A DNA stretch of 64,000 nt from Bimastos eiseni. Its lineage: Eukaryota > Annelida > Clitellata > Crassiclitellata > Lumbricidae. Shown one piece after another: positions 12,236-22,593 of this stretch. The stretch is from assembly GCA_959347315.1 (NCBI GenBank), contig OY365806.1, forward strand, positions 34,657,445 through 34,721,444, in the 5' to 3' direction. The translations under genes were made by a program, and so were the position numbers. Every line of letters starts with the position of its first letter. Positions within the stretch are counted from its first letter, which is position 1. The notes beneath the pieces are model-generated. The model was not told the origin of the DNA and did not search any database. It saw only the letters and a program-made list of their open reading frames with translations.

Positions 12236-12540
12236 CATGGGCAGTGCTCCGGTTTCTCTTCGGGATCTCTTTACCTTAGCTTCGGTCTGCTCTGGTCACC
12301 GATCTCTCTGCTCCGCCTCTAAAGGTGATTTTGTGGTTACACCAGACATAACGCGACTTCTCAATTGTTGGTCCCTGTGTTTGGAAGAGCATCCCCTTCC
12401 TCTGACCTGTGCTGTCTCCCGCGATACCTATCTAGCTCGTTTTGTAAACTGCTCAAACTATCCTCTTTGCCCGGGTCTGGGTATGGAGTGCATCTAAATA
12501 GTTATCTTGTAGGACGCTATATAAATTCCATTTATAGATT
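12236..12540 (+). pseudogene. LINE reverse-transcriptase 3' end relic
   Basis: In plus-strand frames the translation shows the typical C-terminal tail of CR1/L2-like non-LTR retrotransposon ORF2. A PVSLRDLFTLASV segment is followed by a degenerate GPCVWKSIPF (the usual WNSLP box) and then SSSFCKLLKLSS. The three pieces fall in different frames, so it is a broken fragment. The stretch ends in CGCTATATAAATT, like many LINE and SINE tails in this window. Confidence 0.6.
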
Positions 12541-13348
12541 GAAAGATAGCCACCGCAGATATCAAACCACTAAATATATGTTATTTAGTACATAACCAAA
12601 GCGCTGTACACTTGTATATCGAAATGATAATGCAGTTCTAAGTTTGCACATAAAGGTCTACTCAATCGCATGCTAAGCACGTGCATTAATTGCATTGCTG
12701 GCTACCGCTTCTTCTTCCATTACTTAAACAGACGCATTTATAAGTTTATCGCTGAGCAGACATTCAGATCACGTTAAATTACGAATTACCCGAGGATTGC
12801 AGTCGCGAGAGAAAGACAGGTTTTCCGTTCTGAACATAAGCTGCAGCACATAGCAATTGCTATACTTTGCTATTTGTGTTTAAGAGCGTTCTGACTACGC
12901 AGTAGTGTCTGTTGATTCCGACAATGATTTTGGATTTTAAGAGTTTGGCAAGCCATTAGTGCTGGATAATCATTCGATGTAATATCATTGCTATAATGAT
13001 GATACTGAAATCTACATTCTCGTATGACAGTCTGTATGTCATTCATATGTGCACCTGTTGTCTGCTGTCTTTGATGAGGTAAAATCTTGGATGGCGACCA
13101 ATAAACTCCTCCTTAATCCATCGAAGATTAATTTCTGTCCCTGTATGGCACACCGCAGCAACTTCAAACACATGTGATCGGCTTAAGTAATTGCAACTGA
13201 TTGACTCAGTTGGTGAGATGACAGACGTGGCTCGTAGCCTAACTCACGCGTTGCTTTCAGTGTCTCTAACTGACCATTCAAACAGTATTTGCAAGTCATC
13301 GTAAAATTACAATATTATGTCCATTCACGACCTACACAGAATAAGGCG
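12541..13348. other. unannotated stretch left of the minisatellite
   Basis: No open frame of note and no repeat ends were seen. Confidence 0.35.
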
Positions 13349-13500
13349 TTATACATGTATATAATATGTTATACATGTGTATAATATGTTATACATGTAT
13401 ATAATATGTTATACATGTGTATAATATGTTATACATGTATAAAATATGTTATACATGTGTATAATATGTTATACATGTATATAATATGTTATACATGTGT
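13349..13500. repeat. 20-bp AT-rich minisatellite, left part
   Basis: About 7.5 copies of ATACATGTRTATAATATGTT, alternating between a GTGT and a GTAT version so that a 40-bp higher-order unit is visible. The array stops exactly where the Polinton terminal repeat begins. Confidence 0.95.
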
Positions 13501-13777
13501 GTAGTAGGAAAGTGAGCTACCTGGGACAATTGACCAATATTATGGTCAATTCACCCACGTAACAGGTTACAAAACCTATTATTAACCTATAATTAGGTTA
13601 CAAAATCACCAAAAATCACAACAACCCACATCATGGCTCTAGTACCAACCAAATAGGCCACCAGACAATTGAAAAAAATGAGCCACAATTCATGCACAAA
13701 GCCCCTGGTCAAAACGTCCGCCAATAAGTCAAAAGTCACGGGAATTTCCAATAGTTTCGATGATGAGTCATCACGTG
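13501..13777 (+). repeat. Polinton left terminal inverted repeat
   Basis: Matches the reverse complement of 26825-27101 with scattered differences. Near the tip is a 9-bp stem hairpin (13528-13536 with 13543-13551, 6-nt loop), also present in the right copy with a changed loop. Further in are two direct copies of AGGTTACAAAA around an AACCTATAATTAGGTT palindrome. At 13837-13860 a second copy of the inner segment AATAGTTTCGATGATGAGTC appears outside the repeat. Confidence 0.92.
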
Positions 13778-13947
13778 ACCTCCAAGTCTTCATTGTCAAC
13801 CCAGGAATTAAATGACTCAGAATAACCAAGCCATTCCAATAGTTTCGATGATGAGTCATTGCTCAACAACAAAAAACATTCCTTCATATATAAAATGAAT
13901 GAAAATATTTTTCCTTTTCACTTAAAGGAATGTCAACACAATATAAA

Positions 13948-16900
13948 ATGGAATACACAAAAAAGACTGTTATTGAATTAAGAAAAATTGCGAAACAGAG
14001 CGGAATTGTAGTTTATACACGATTACGAAAAGCGGATTTGATTGCTAAAATTCAAGCTCACGGGGTTCAAACACTCATCCCCTCATATTTTACCCCAATC
14101 TCATCCAATGCTAGTTTGATGGACACACCCGTTCCCGACATTGGAATCCCAACAGTCGATCCCATGCCAGCTACGACAGCACGAAAAATATTCGTTAAGA
14201 CTAAGTCTGCTAATAATACATTCGTAAAGTGGATTGAAGGGTATATACCAGAAGAACCAAGGAGAAAGGTGAACGAGAACATAGAAGCACTGAAAGCTAA
14301 AGTTAATTCTATATTCGGTAAAATTCTTATGAAAACACGCGAAAAAAAGAGATGGCCACAGCTATCAAGAGCTTCACGAAACAATACACGGTCGAAGGAG
14401 CAAACGGAATTGACGCCACATCTTTTCTTGACACCGTTCGAACACAGGCGGTAGACTTGTTGACTAAAAATCGACAGACTAAGGTTAATTTCATCCTTAC
14501 CTGCACAATTAAGCGTATTGATATGAAGATAGATACCGTGAATTTTCCGTTTCGTTCGAAGACTGAGGTGGTTCTAGACTCCACCGATACGAGCGAAATT
14601 TACAACAATGCAAAAGATAAAATCCTAGAGTCTATGGCAGCCTTCCAGATGCGAGGTAGTAACTGGAGACTTAGAGCGGCTCAGAAATTGGAAATCAACA
14701 CGGTTGCTTATAAACAGCTGAAGGGTAGTTCTTACATTCCACTGCCGAAATGTCTAGCGAGTAAGGCTATTGTTAATATGAAGAACGAAGACGAAGAATG
14801 CTTCAAGTGGTATGTAACGAGAGCCTTAAACTCTGTTGACGAACATTCGGAAAGAATAACGAAAGAATTAATAAAACAATCTGAGGAACATGATTGGTCC
14901 AGCATTGAATTCCCAGTCGCAGCGGATGCTAACGTGATAAGTAAGTTTGAGAGAAATAATAATATTAGTATTAATGCTTTCGGTCACGAGAAAGATGTTT
15001 ACCTATTTCCACTATATTTATCGAGGCACGAGAGCGATATCGGTGTAGATCTATTACTCATTTCTGATGGAGAAAAGAAGCATTATTGTTGGATAAAGAA
15101 ATTTAACAGATTGATGGCGGTTGACACAGAAAACTCATGCAATTCGATGCATTTTTGTAAAAGATGTTTGATAGGATATAGAAATATAGAGTCATTAAAT
15201 AAATATACCGAGTACTGTTCCCAACACGCCGCTCAAAAGATAGAACTTCCAGAACCAGGAACTATGCTGAGTTTTGAAAATTATTATCGAAAGATGAGAG
15301 TTCCTTTTTGTCGTATACGCCGATTTTGAATCTTTCATAAAACCTATAGACACCTGTCAACCAGATCCCAACATGTCTTACACCAACAGATATCAAAAAC
15401 ACGTTCCAAGTTCTTTCTGCTATTATATAAAATGTTTTGACGATGATCTATATTCCCCAGCTTCTGTGACGTTCGCAGCAAAGAGCGAAGACGTTAATGT
15501 AGCTCAGATATTCGTAGACAGTCTTATAGAGAACATAACAGATATTTATGATCGATTGAAATTTCCTAAGAAAATGATATTTGGAAAGAAAGAACAGGCG
15601 CTATTCGATTCCGCTATCGTTTGTCACATATGCGAAGGCGAACTGGATAAAGATCGAGTTAGAGACCATTGTCATTTAACTGGAAAATATAGAGGCGCCG
15701 CTCATAAGAATTGCAATCTAAATTATATAGTTCTCAAGTTTTTCCCAGTACTGTTCCATAATCTATCCGGTTACGACAGTCATCTATTCGTAAAGAAATT
15801 ACGAGGTGATGACAAAACGAAAAGATTAATTGCTTTCCTAGCAACGAAGACAAGTACATCTCTTTCAGTAGAGAAGTCGTAGTTGATAATTGTATAGATG
15901 AAGAAAATGAGATAAAAATTGTCAAACGAGAATTACGTTTTATCGATAGTTTTAGATTCATGGCATCGAGTCTCGACGCTTTATCGAAAAACCTGAGCAA
16001 AGATCAGTGTAAGAATATAAGCAAACACTATTCTGGTAATCAGCTCCATCTCTTGCTTAGAAATTATATCCTTACGATTATGTTGATTCCGTCGAGCGTC
16101 TGAACGAAACAGAACTACCACCAAAGTCAGCATTCTACTCAATACTTAACGACTCAGGTATTAGTAACGAAGACTACAACCAAGCACAGATGGTATGGAA
16201 AGAATTCAGATTCAAGACGTTGAGAGAATGCCACGATTTATATAATGTGACTGATGTTCTCCTGCTTGCTGATGTACTTGAGAATTTTAGAGATGTATGC
16301 AGTGAGAACTATGGCCTAGATCCCGCCTGGTATTATACTTCGCCAGGTCTTGCTTGGGACGCCGCATTGAAGTTGACAGGAGTAAAGTTGGAGTTGTTGA
16401 ACGACTATGATATGATACTAATGGCTAAGCATGGGATAAGGGGAGGTGTTAGCACCATTTCGCACCGTTATGGACAGACAGACAAACAATAAGTATATGG
16501 GAGAAGCGTTTGACGATAGCAAGCCTTCAACATTTAGAACCTATTTAGACGAGAACAACCTTTACGGATGGGCAATTTGTAAGAATTTACCAACTCATGG
16601 GTTCCAGTGGATGGGTAACGAGGAGCTAAACGATTAGAGATCCTCGCCATGTATATTAGAAGTCGATTTGGAATCTGCTAGAGAATTGCACGATCTTCAC
16701 AACGACTATCCTCTTGTCCTCTTGCTTCAGAGAGTGTTAAAGCCAAAGAATCGGATGTGTCAAAACTCATTCCAAACCTGTGTAATAAAGTAAAGTATAA
16801 AGTCCATTACGAAAATTTAAAGCAGTATGAAAGTGTGGGTTTGAAGATAATTAAAATTCATCGCGGAATTAAATTTGAAGAAAGTGCTTGGCTGAAAAAG

Positions 16901-17752
16901 TATATAGATCTAAATACTAATCTGAGGACCAGATCCGCCAACGATTTCGAAAAAGACTTTTTCAAACTAATGAGCGTAGTGTATTTGGCAAGAAAGTCTG
17001 AGAATATTGAGAATCGTGTAGACATAAAATTGGTGTGTAGTGATAAGGAAGCCATTAAGCTAGCAGCGAGAGCGAGTTACGACTCTCGAACTATTTTTGA
17101 TGAAAACCTTATCACCATTCACATGAAACGGACAAAGATATGTTACAACAAGCCTATATATATCTTGGTATGTGTATTTTAGACTTGAGTAAAACTATAA
17201 TGTATGATTTTCATTATAATTACATCAAGAAAAAGTACGAAGATGGAGCAAAGTTACTTTTTACAGATACGGATTCTTTAGCCTATGATATTAAATATTA
17301 AGACCGAGGACTTCTACGCCGATATAGCACCCAACATTAGAAGTAGGTTCGACACTAACAACTATCCTAAAGACCTTCCCTCTGGTATAGAAACTGGCAT
17401 CAATAAAAAGGTCATTGGCAAGTTCAAGGATGAAGCAGCTGGTAAACAGATCGAAGAGTTTGTAGGTTTAAGATCGAAACTGCATTCGTACAAGATGGCC
17501 GGAGTAGACCACAGGAAATGTTAAGGTGTCAGGAAGAATGTCGTTAAGAAATCAATCACTCACGAAGATTACAAAGACTGCTTGTTCACCAAGAGAGAAC
17601 AATCGAGAAAGATGAATGTCATTCGATCGCACCTTCACGATGTCTACAGCGATGAAATAAACAAGGTAGCCCTCTCAGCGGAAGATGATAAACGAGTGAT
17701 TCAGCAAGATGAAATCCACACTTTAGCATATGGACAATATTCTCTAATATAA
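13948..17752 (+). pseudogene. polB: protein-primed family B DNA polymerase, disrupted
   Basis: Replicative polymerase of the element. The start at 13948 is preferred over the upstream ATG at 13930 because it abuts ATATAAAATG, the start context used throughout the element. Order: a SAP-like N-terminus (first ~40 residues); a linker; the conserved SFTKQYTVEG block (~14380); exonuclease motif YADFES (15316-15333); a Zn/HNH-like CHICEGEL...DHCHLTGKYRGAAH insertion (~15630-15715); a polymerase motif A region YLDENNLYGWA (~16540); motif C FTDTDS (~17260). Lesions include frameshifts at an A7 run (14342-14348), a T5 run (15305-15309), ~15835, ~16055, a GACA slip (~16480), an 8-bp tandem duplication (16709-16724), ~17170 and ~17300, and stops at 16635 and 17522. 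The protease ATG follows the terminal stop by 1 bp. Identification is very secure. Confidence 0.95.
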
Positions 17753-17753
17753 A

Positions 17754-18179
17754 ATGAGTGTTAAACAAATCGATGTTGAAGGTGTAACGATACCTAATAT
17801 TGCTTTGTCGAACCTTGATCTAATCGAAGCGGCGAGGAAACTAAATATAAATAATTTCAGATGAGTTTTTCTAAGAGACGAGTTGCCGAAGAGGCCGAGA
17901 GCGAACGAATGTGGCATCTTTAATCTCGATGATTCTGACGGTAAAGGAACGCATTGGACGTGTTGGATCAAGCGCGCCAATGATAAAATTTATTTCGACA
18001 GCTATGAACTTCCTCCTCCTACTGAATTGATAAATTATATTCAAAGGCCACTATTCTACAACAGCGAACGAATATAACCTAACGGTGAAGTGTATTGCCG
18101 TCATTTATGTGTGCATGTATTGAAGAAGACGATCAACGATGGTTGTAAATTTCAAGAAGTCGTAAACGAATTGTATTAA
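17754..18179 (+). pseudogene. adenain-like virion cysteine protease, two in-frame stops
   Basis: One reading frame of 141 codons covers the whole family domain. It has an FLRDELP segment, then ECGIFNLDDSDGKGTHW with the expected catalytic His, then YFDSYELPPP with the acidic residue, and near the end YCRHLC, where the catalytic Cys of adenovirus-type (C5, Ulp1-fold) proteases lies. In-frame stops at 17862-17864 (TGA) and 18075-18077 (TAA) break it without any frameshift. The ATG is fused to ATATAAAATG and sits 1 bp after the polymerase stop. In relatives this protease matures capsid precursors. The Gly usually found after the catalytic Cys appears here as Arg, which may be another decay change. 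Confidence 0.85.
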
Positions 18180-18201
18180 ATAATAATATTGTATATATAA
18201 A

Positions 18202-19297
18202 ATGCCTGTTGATAAATATGATACTGGATCAACTCAAAGAATAATTTCTGGAGGTGTTACTCTATCTCAAGCGAGTAATACATTTCTAAAAAGAGATGGA
18301 ACGAACGCATTGGAGGGTGGTTTGGAAATGAGCGGAAACTCGACAAAAGGTTTGCCGACTGACATTCATCCACCAGTCTCAGCCAGCCAGGCTGAGAGCT
18401 TTGGACAAGTCGAAGCCTTAGTCAATCAAGCGATAACGCACAATTCTGCCAGCGATCACCTGAATGCATTCGTGACAGCGGCTCCAACCATGACTTCTGA
18501 TACAACGATAATAAACGGTTTAACTTACGAAGCCAGCGCTGGAGAATATCGCAGTGTGCTTGGAGACCATGAATTCGGTCCGTGGAGAGCTTTTCAAAAC
18601 GCTTCTCACTACCCCGACATTTGGGTCTCCGAAACAACCGCAAATGTTTGGATACAGATGAAGTATCCCATTCCTCTATCAATTTCGGGATTTTACATCA
18701 TCGCTGGCCGTTCTGAAAACGAAGAAATTACTAGTTGGAAAGTCCAAGCTAGTAACGATGGAATAGTATTTAGAGATATTCTAACCTCTTTACCTCTTTA
18801 AGAGGGGATACCCTCCATTTTATGTTTTTGATGGATTTAACATTTCCCCCTTCGTCTAATTATGCGTATTGGAGATTTCATATTATTCCACGAAGTTAAC
18901 TTCAGACACTAGTAATTATGGTTCTCAAGCGAACGTCAGTGCTTCATCTCCGCATAACAAAGCCTTTCATGCATTCAAAGATGAAGAAGAATGGGTGTCT
19001 GAGGGTGGCTAAAGACCGTGGATATCTATGGAGTGCCCAACCGCAATAAGAATCTGGAAGATCGGCTTGAGGCGGAAAAAACAACGAAAGGATTGCCGCC
19101 TGGAGGATACTCGCATTCAATTATGAAGGAAAGAGGTTATTATTCACACGTCGCTTAATAACAATTTAGGAAATACTTACCAAGAATTCTTAATCGATTC
19201 AGTTGGAAAATATCAGACCTATAGGCTATATTGCCTCCAGGCTGAATCGGGGAAGTCAGGATTAAGAGTGATGCAGTTATTCGTGTATGATGACTAA
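18202..19297 (+). pseudogene. fibre-like protein with F5/8C (discoidin) domains, disrupted
   Basis: The first 199 codons are open. A Gly/Ser/Asn-rich N-terminus (TLSQASNTFLKRDGTNAL, then KGLPTD) resembles tail-fibre-type repeats. It is followed from about residue 100 by a beta-rich domain with the F5/8 type C pattern (PWRAFQNAS, VWIQMKYP, SWKVQASNDG). After a frameshift near 18795 a second such domain can be followed in broken frames (NKAFHAF, GNTYQEFLIDSVGKYQTYRL), ending in LRVMQLFVYDD at 19297. The family usually binds glycans or lipids, and a receptor-binding fibre role is inferred. The start has the TATAAAATG context. The protein meets the next, convergent gene 29 bp downstream. Confidence 0.6.
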
Positions 19298-19326
19298 GAT
19301 TTTCAATGAGAAACATAATTGAAAAT

Positions 19327-19629
19327 TTAAACCACAAGATCAACAGCTTCGTTATCTCCAGATGCCACGATATACGACGTGCTGTAACCCGGTTCCGTTT
19401 CTATCCTCGTTTTTGTAAAAGTAAATGTCTTGTCCGTTTCCAGCTTGTCGTGAATGGGCATATCCCACGACCCATCGAATACGCTCATGTAATATTCCGT
19501 CTCATCCGGCATCTCTACCGTAATCAGGTAGAAATAGCCTACTGTACCGTACAGATATTGCTTCGTTTTAGCTGTGTAAACTACGTCTTCTTCCAAAGTT
19601 TCGAAATCTATAAATTTACGAGTTCTCAT
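19327..19629 (-). CDS. conserved-looking 100-aa Polinton protein, unknown function
   Basis: Intact frame with the start context TTATAAAAAATG. The product is acidic and rich in aromatic residues and alternating hydrophobics (TKQYLYGTVGYFYLITVEMP), suggesting a small beta-sandwich. No motif is recognised. It is the last gene of the minus-strand block, tail to tail with the fibre-like gene. That it has stayed open amid broken neighbours supports its being a real gene, but no function can be given. Confidence 0.55.
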   Translation of the reverse strand: MRTRKFIDFETLEEDVVYTAKTKQYLYGTVGYFYLITVEMPDETEYYMSVFDGSWDMPIHDKLETDKTFTFTKTRIETEPGYSTSYIVASGDNEAVDLVV

Positions 19630-19652
19630 TTTTTATAAGCCAGGATAAAACT

Positions 19653-19999
19653 TTATGTCAACATCTTAATCTCTTATCTATTTCTCCATACTTTACCGTT
19701 GGAACGACGTATTGTATTCGCGCCGACTTTTATCGCCATACTCGCCTTAAACAACGACGGGTAGACGACTGTTTCGTTCGTGTCGGTATCTAAAATCTCT
19801 ACGCGTATGGGATTATTTCGAATTGATTTGGATGCTCGCACTCGAGTGACACATCCTTTTTCTCCTTCACCGGCGCCTTCAGTTCTGATTCCGATAAAAT
19901 ACCCTTCTCAACTAGTATTCTTAACATTTCTGGTTTGTTCGTATAACTCGGCTTTATTACATTTTCCTTTAATAGCGATATCAGTTGTGGGTGTTTCAT
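19653..19999 (-). pseudogene. SAP-like plus NUMOD1-like small DNA-binding protein, frameshifted
   Basis: Starts at 19999 (TTATAAAAAAATG). The N-terminus MKHPQLISLLKENVIKPSY...KPEMLRILVEKGIL looks like a SAP-type helix-extended-loop-helix. Near 19808 the frame breaks. In the next frame the protein continues as LDTDTNETVVYPSLFKASMA and then RRSNGKVWRNR, the signature of the NUMOD1 DNA-binding repeat. A further stop lies just before the natural end. A SAP/NUMOD pair would bind DNA, and whether it acts in packaging or in transcription cannot be told. Confidence 0.6.
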
Positions 20000-20024
20000 T
20001 TTTTTATAATAGAAAATATTTTCT

Positions 20025-21304
20025 TTAATATACAACGCTCATCTTCTGACCGTTTGATTGGAAGTTTAGCAATTTATCTGAAATGACAACTGCATAAGCA
20101 TCCGTTCCAACCGGCACCGCAGCATTGAAAGTTGCCTTGATCCGGATATCTACGACGGATGACTTTAACCGCTCTGATTGTTGACTTACATCGAAAACGA
20201 ACAGCGGATATTAATCTTTGTATTAATCCAGCGTAATGTTGCTCTGAGTCACCAGCTGATCCATCCCATAGAATTTCTCGCTAAAGGTCGCGGCAACTCT
20301 ATAAGCTCTCAAAAATTGCTGCTTCGGGAATGATATGTTGTAATCGACTGCTGAGTATCTTTCTTGGTTCATCATTACATGTTTTTACATGTTTTTAATA
20401 TCGCAATGATCGAAAATTGATGGATTAGCTTGTTGATCGGCGCTTCGATTCGTTTGAAATCCAACGATAATATACCTCGGTTTTTCTGGCGATGACTTTA
20501 CGCCAAGTCGCCAACTGAATGGGGTAGATTGAGTAACCGCTTCGGTATCGCAAAGATGAGCTCGGTAGGCTACTGGTAACGTTGCCTTTGATTCGATGGT
20601 TTTGAACAGCTGCAGTCTTTCCATGTCGGACGGAATCACATGCGACATAAACCATGAAATTTAACTGATGTTGACTTTACCAGCCATTACTGGAAGATTT
20701 GCCTTAAAAATAGCATCATCGTCGACTTTGCGAACGAGAGTTAAAGTATGCTTCAAGCCGTAGACTATCTTATCGTAATCCTCACAGAATCCAAAAATGT
20801 GCTTCAGAGGTACTATGAAACTAAATTTGCCCTTTGCAGTTGGTTTCTGAATGAGATACGCCTGCCTTATCGCGAATCCAGAGTTGTCGGCTCTAACAGC
20901 AGTCGCGTCTGTATCTTTAGTCCTTGCGGCAGAGCAAAGTCGTTGGGATATTTCAGCAACCGTAGCATAGTTGTGGATTGTCCCGGATGAAACACGCTTT
21001 CAATCTCTTGATTCGATAGAGAATGCGAAATTCGACTAAAGAGGTGCATGAGTCCGTTGTTGACTAAAGCTACATAATCGCCATCAGCGTAAAAGGTTCC
21101 ATCCGCTTTAGTCAGTCTGCCTTCGAAAAGCAGTTATGACTCAGCTGGATGGCTGAAAAGATCGTGAAGTTCGATATTGATGCGAACTTCCCCAGGGCTG
21201 TTAAAATTCGCCCCCACCACTGGTTCGTACTCGTGCCATTCGTATCTCTCGACCGCCTCATCTATTATAGTATTTTCAGTAAATCTTAGAATATCTTACT
21301 GCAT
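20025..21304 (-). pseudogene. major capsid protein candidate (double jelly-roll), heavily disrupted
   Basis: About 425 codons can be followed from the ATG at 21304 (ATTTAAAAATG context) to the stop at 20025. Segments such as LMHLFSRISHSLSNQEIE, FHPGQSTTMLRLLKYPNDF, PLKHIFGFCEDYDK, PVAYRAHLCDTEAV and KSSVVDIRIKATFN belong to the large conserved structural protein found next to the ATPase and penton in Polintons. I assign it to the double jelly-roll capsid lineage from that family memory, not from a structure. Breaks: a stop at codon 3, stops near 21135 and 20670, a frameshift near 20900, a stop at 20385, and two stops near 20210-20230. The start overlaps the end of the upstream gene by 29 bp. 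Confidence 0.72.
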
Positions 21305-21806
21305 TTTTAAATATAGCAATAAAATATTTTAAAGCCAACTTCATTCCAGATCCACGCACCAGATCTTGGATCGACACGGCGCCACCGTTACCGGGTAGTA
21401 AATTATTTATATTCCTATTTCCATGGGGAGATATTGAACTCTTTAACGCCTCCTCGCTACCTCGACTAAGGTTCGTATTTCCTTTGGGGTATATTAAACC
21501 CTTTAACAAATCCTTGCTCTGTTGGCTGCGTACGGCTGATTGCGGCGGTGGTGGATTAAACATCTTTGCCGCTGCTTTATCCACCAATCGCGTTTCAGCA
21601 TTGATAGCAACGGTCTTACCAACATCTATGTCCCTTTTTCCAATCTCCGTTGCAACGTCTTTTCCAGCACTTAATGCAGTTGATGCTACCTGTCTCGCCG
21701 CATTCGAAGATAACATTCTTTTGAAAAATCCTGATATCGTATCAAATATTCCAGAACCTCCTACGACGTATCTTTTAGTTAGTCTTCTCTTAGTTACGAC
21801 AATCAT
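21276..21806 (-). CDS. pVI-like minor virion protein, intact
   Basis: A 176-aa intact frame starting at TTATAAAATG. The basic N-terminus (VTKRRLTKRY) leads into VVGGSGIFDTISGFFKRML, a Gly-Gly site of the kind cut by adenain proteases, followed by an amphipathic helix and then an Ala-rich helical region. That layout resembles adenovirus protein VI, the membrane-active cement protein. The similarity is one of architecture, not alignable sequence. The middle is Pro/Gln-rich and the C-terminus basic. It lies between the conserved ORF upstream (1 bp gap) and the major capsid candidate, consistent with a virion role. Confidence 0.5.
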   Translation of the reverse strand: MIVVTKRRLTKRYVVGGSGIFDTISGFFKRMLSSNAARQVASTALSAGKDVATEIGKRDIDVGKTVAINAETRLVDKAAAKMFNPPPPQSAVRSQQSKDLLKGLIYPKGNTNLSRGSEEALKSSISPHGNRNINNLLPGNGGAVSIQDLVRGSGMKLALKYFIAIFKNAVRYSKIY

Positions 21807-21807
21807 T

Positions 21808-22530
21808 TTATAATTGTATCATTAATTTTTTATACTCTAACGCATTTATCACATTTTGTCGAAGTAACTCATCGCAGATACCGACTATCTCGTTTCTTAA
21901 TCCTGTATTTCCCGCTTTGAAGCTAGCGAATCGAACAGTCAACATATCCACTAGCGCATTAAGATCTTGCGGAAGAACTACGACTCCCTCGCCTGTTGAG
22001 AACTTCCCTTGTTGCATCGAGAGCTTTCGATCGAGCAATGGCTTAATGATATTTAAATATTTTTGCACCTCTCGACGATTTGGGTTTATTAGGATTTTTT
22101 GGTAGATACAAGGCACCCGTCGATTCAAGAATTTCAAAGTACTCATCCAGATCGTGTTGACTGTATATCGACTTCCTTGGTTCCTTCATCGTCATCAATT
22201 CCCACAAACCTGCAGTTCCTCAGACACATCTATCGATGGATATTGTGGGAATTGAATCGCTTTCAACGATGTCGATATCGATGCTGGCAATGCTCGAAGC
22301 GCGTTGGTTGTCGCCATAGAGTTCTCTTTTATAGTACCTAATTCTTTGGTTATTCCAGACTGCGAGTCGATTATCAATTCTCGCTGAAGTCCAATGTCCC
22401 CTATTTTCTCGGATAACGAGTCTTGTTTAATATTTTGCTTCGTCTTGAGAAAGTTCTCAACGATAAAATCACGTTTGGCTGGGTCTTGAATTTTTTTAAA
22501 CGACGTTTTTAACTTGGGAACATAATATTT
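21808..22530 (-). pseudogene. conserved Polinton ORF of unknown function, frameshifted
   Basis: Three consecutive pieces in different frames appear to be one gene. The first (22530-22195) is KKIQDPAKRDFIVENFLK...ELGTIKENSMATTNALRALP, with coiled-coil character. The second (about 22190-22040) is SQHDLDEYFEILEST...KPKSSRG. The third (22146-21808) is NIIKPLLDRK...VVVLPQDLNALVDML...FKAGNTGLRNEIVGICDELL. I remember this N-to-C order from a recurrent Polinton protein of unknown role. The central part seems shortened near 22195, suggesting an internal deletion plus a frameshift near 22060. The true start is unclear; an ATG at 22523 lies out of frame with the first piece. Confidence 0.5.
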
Positions 22531-22593
22531 AAACGTAAAACATAAAACGTAAAACGTATAAACGTAAAAAGTAAATTTACGTTCGCTTTGTAT

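Noticed and set aside
15425..15440. Internal TATAAAATG inside PolB as a gene start
   Set aside because: It lies in the middle of the continuous exonuclease-domain frame and gives no separate product; probably a chance occurrence.
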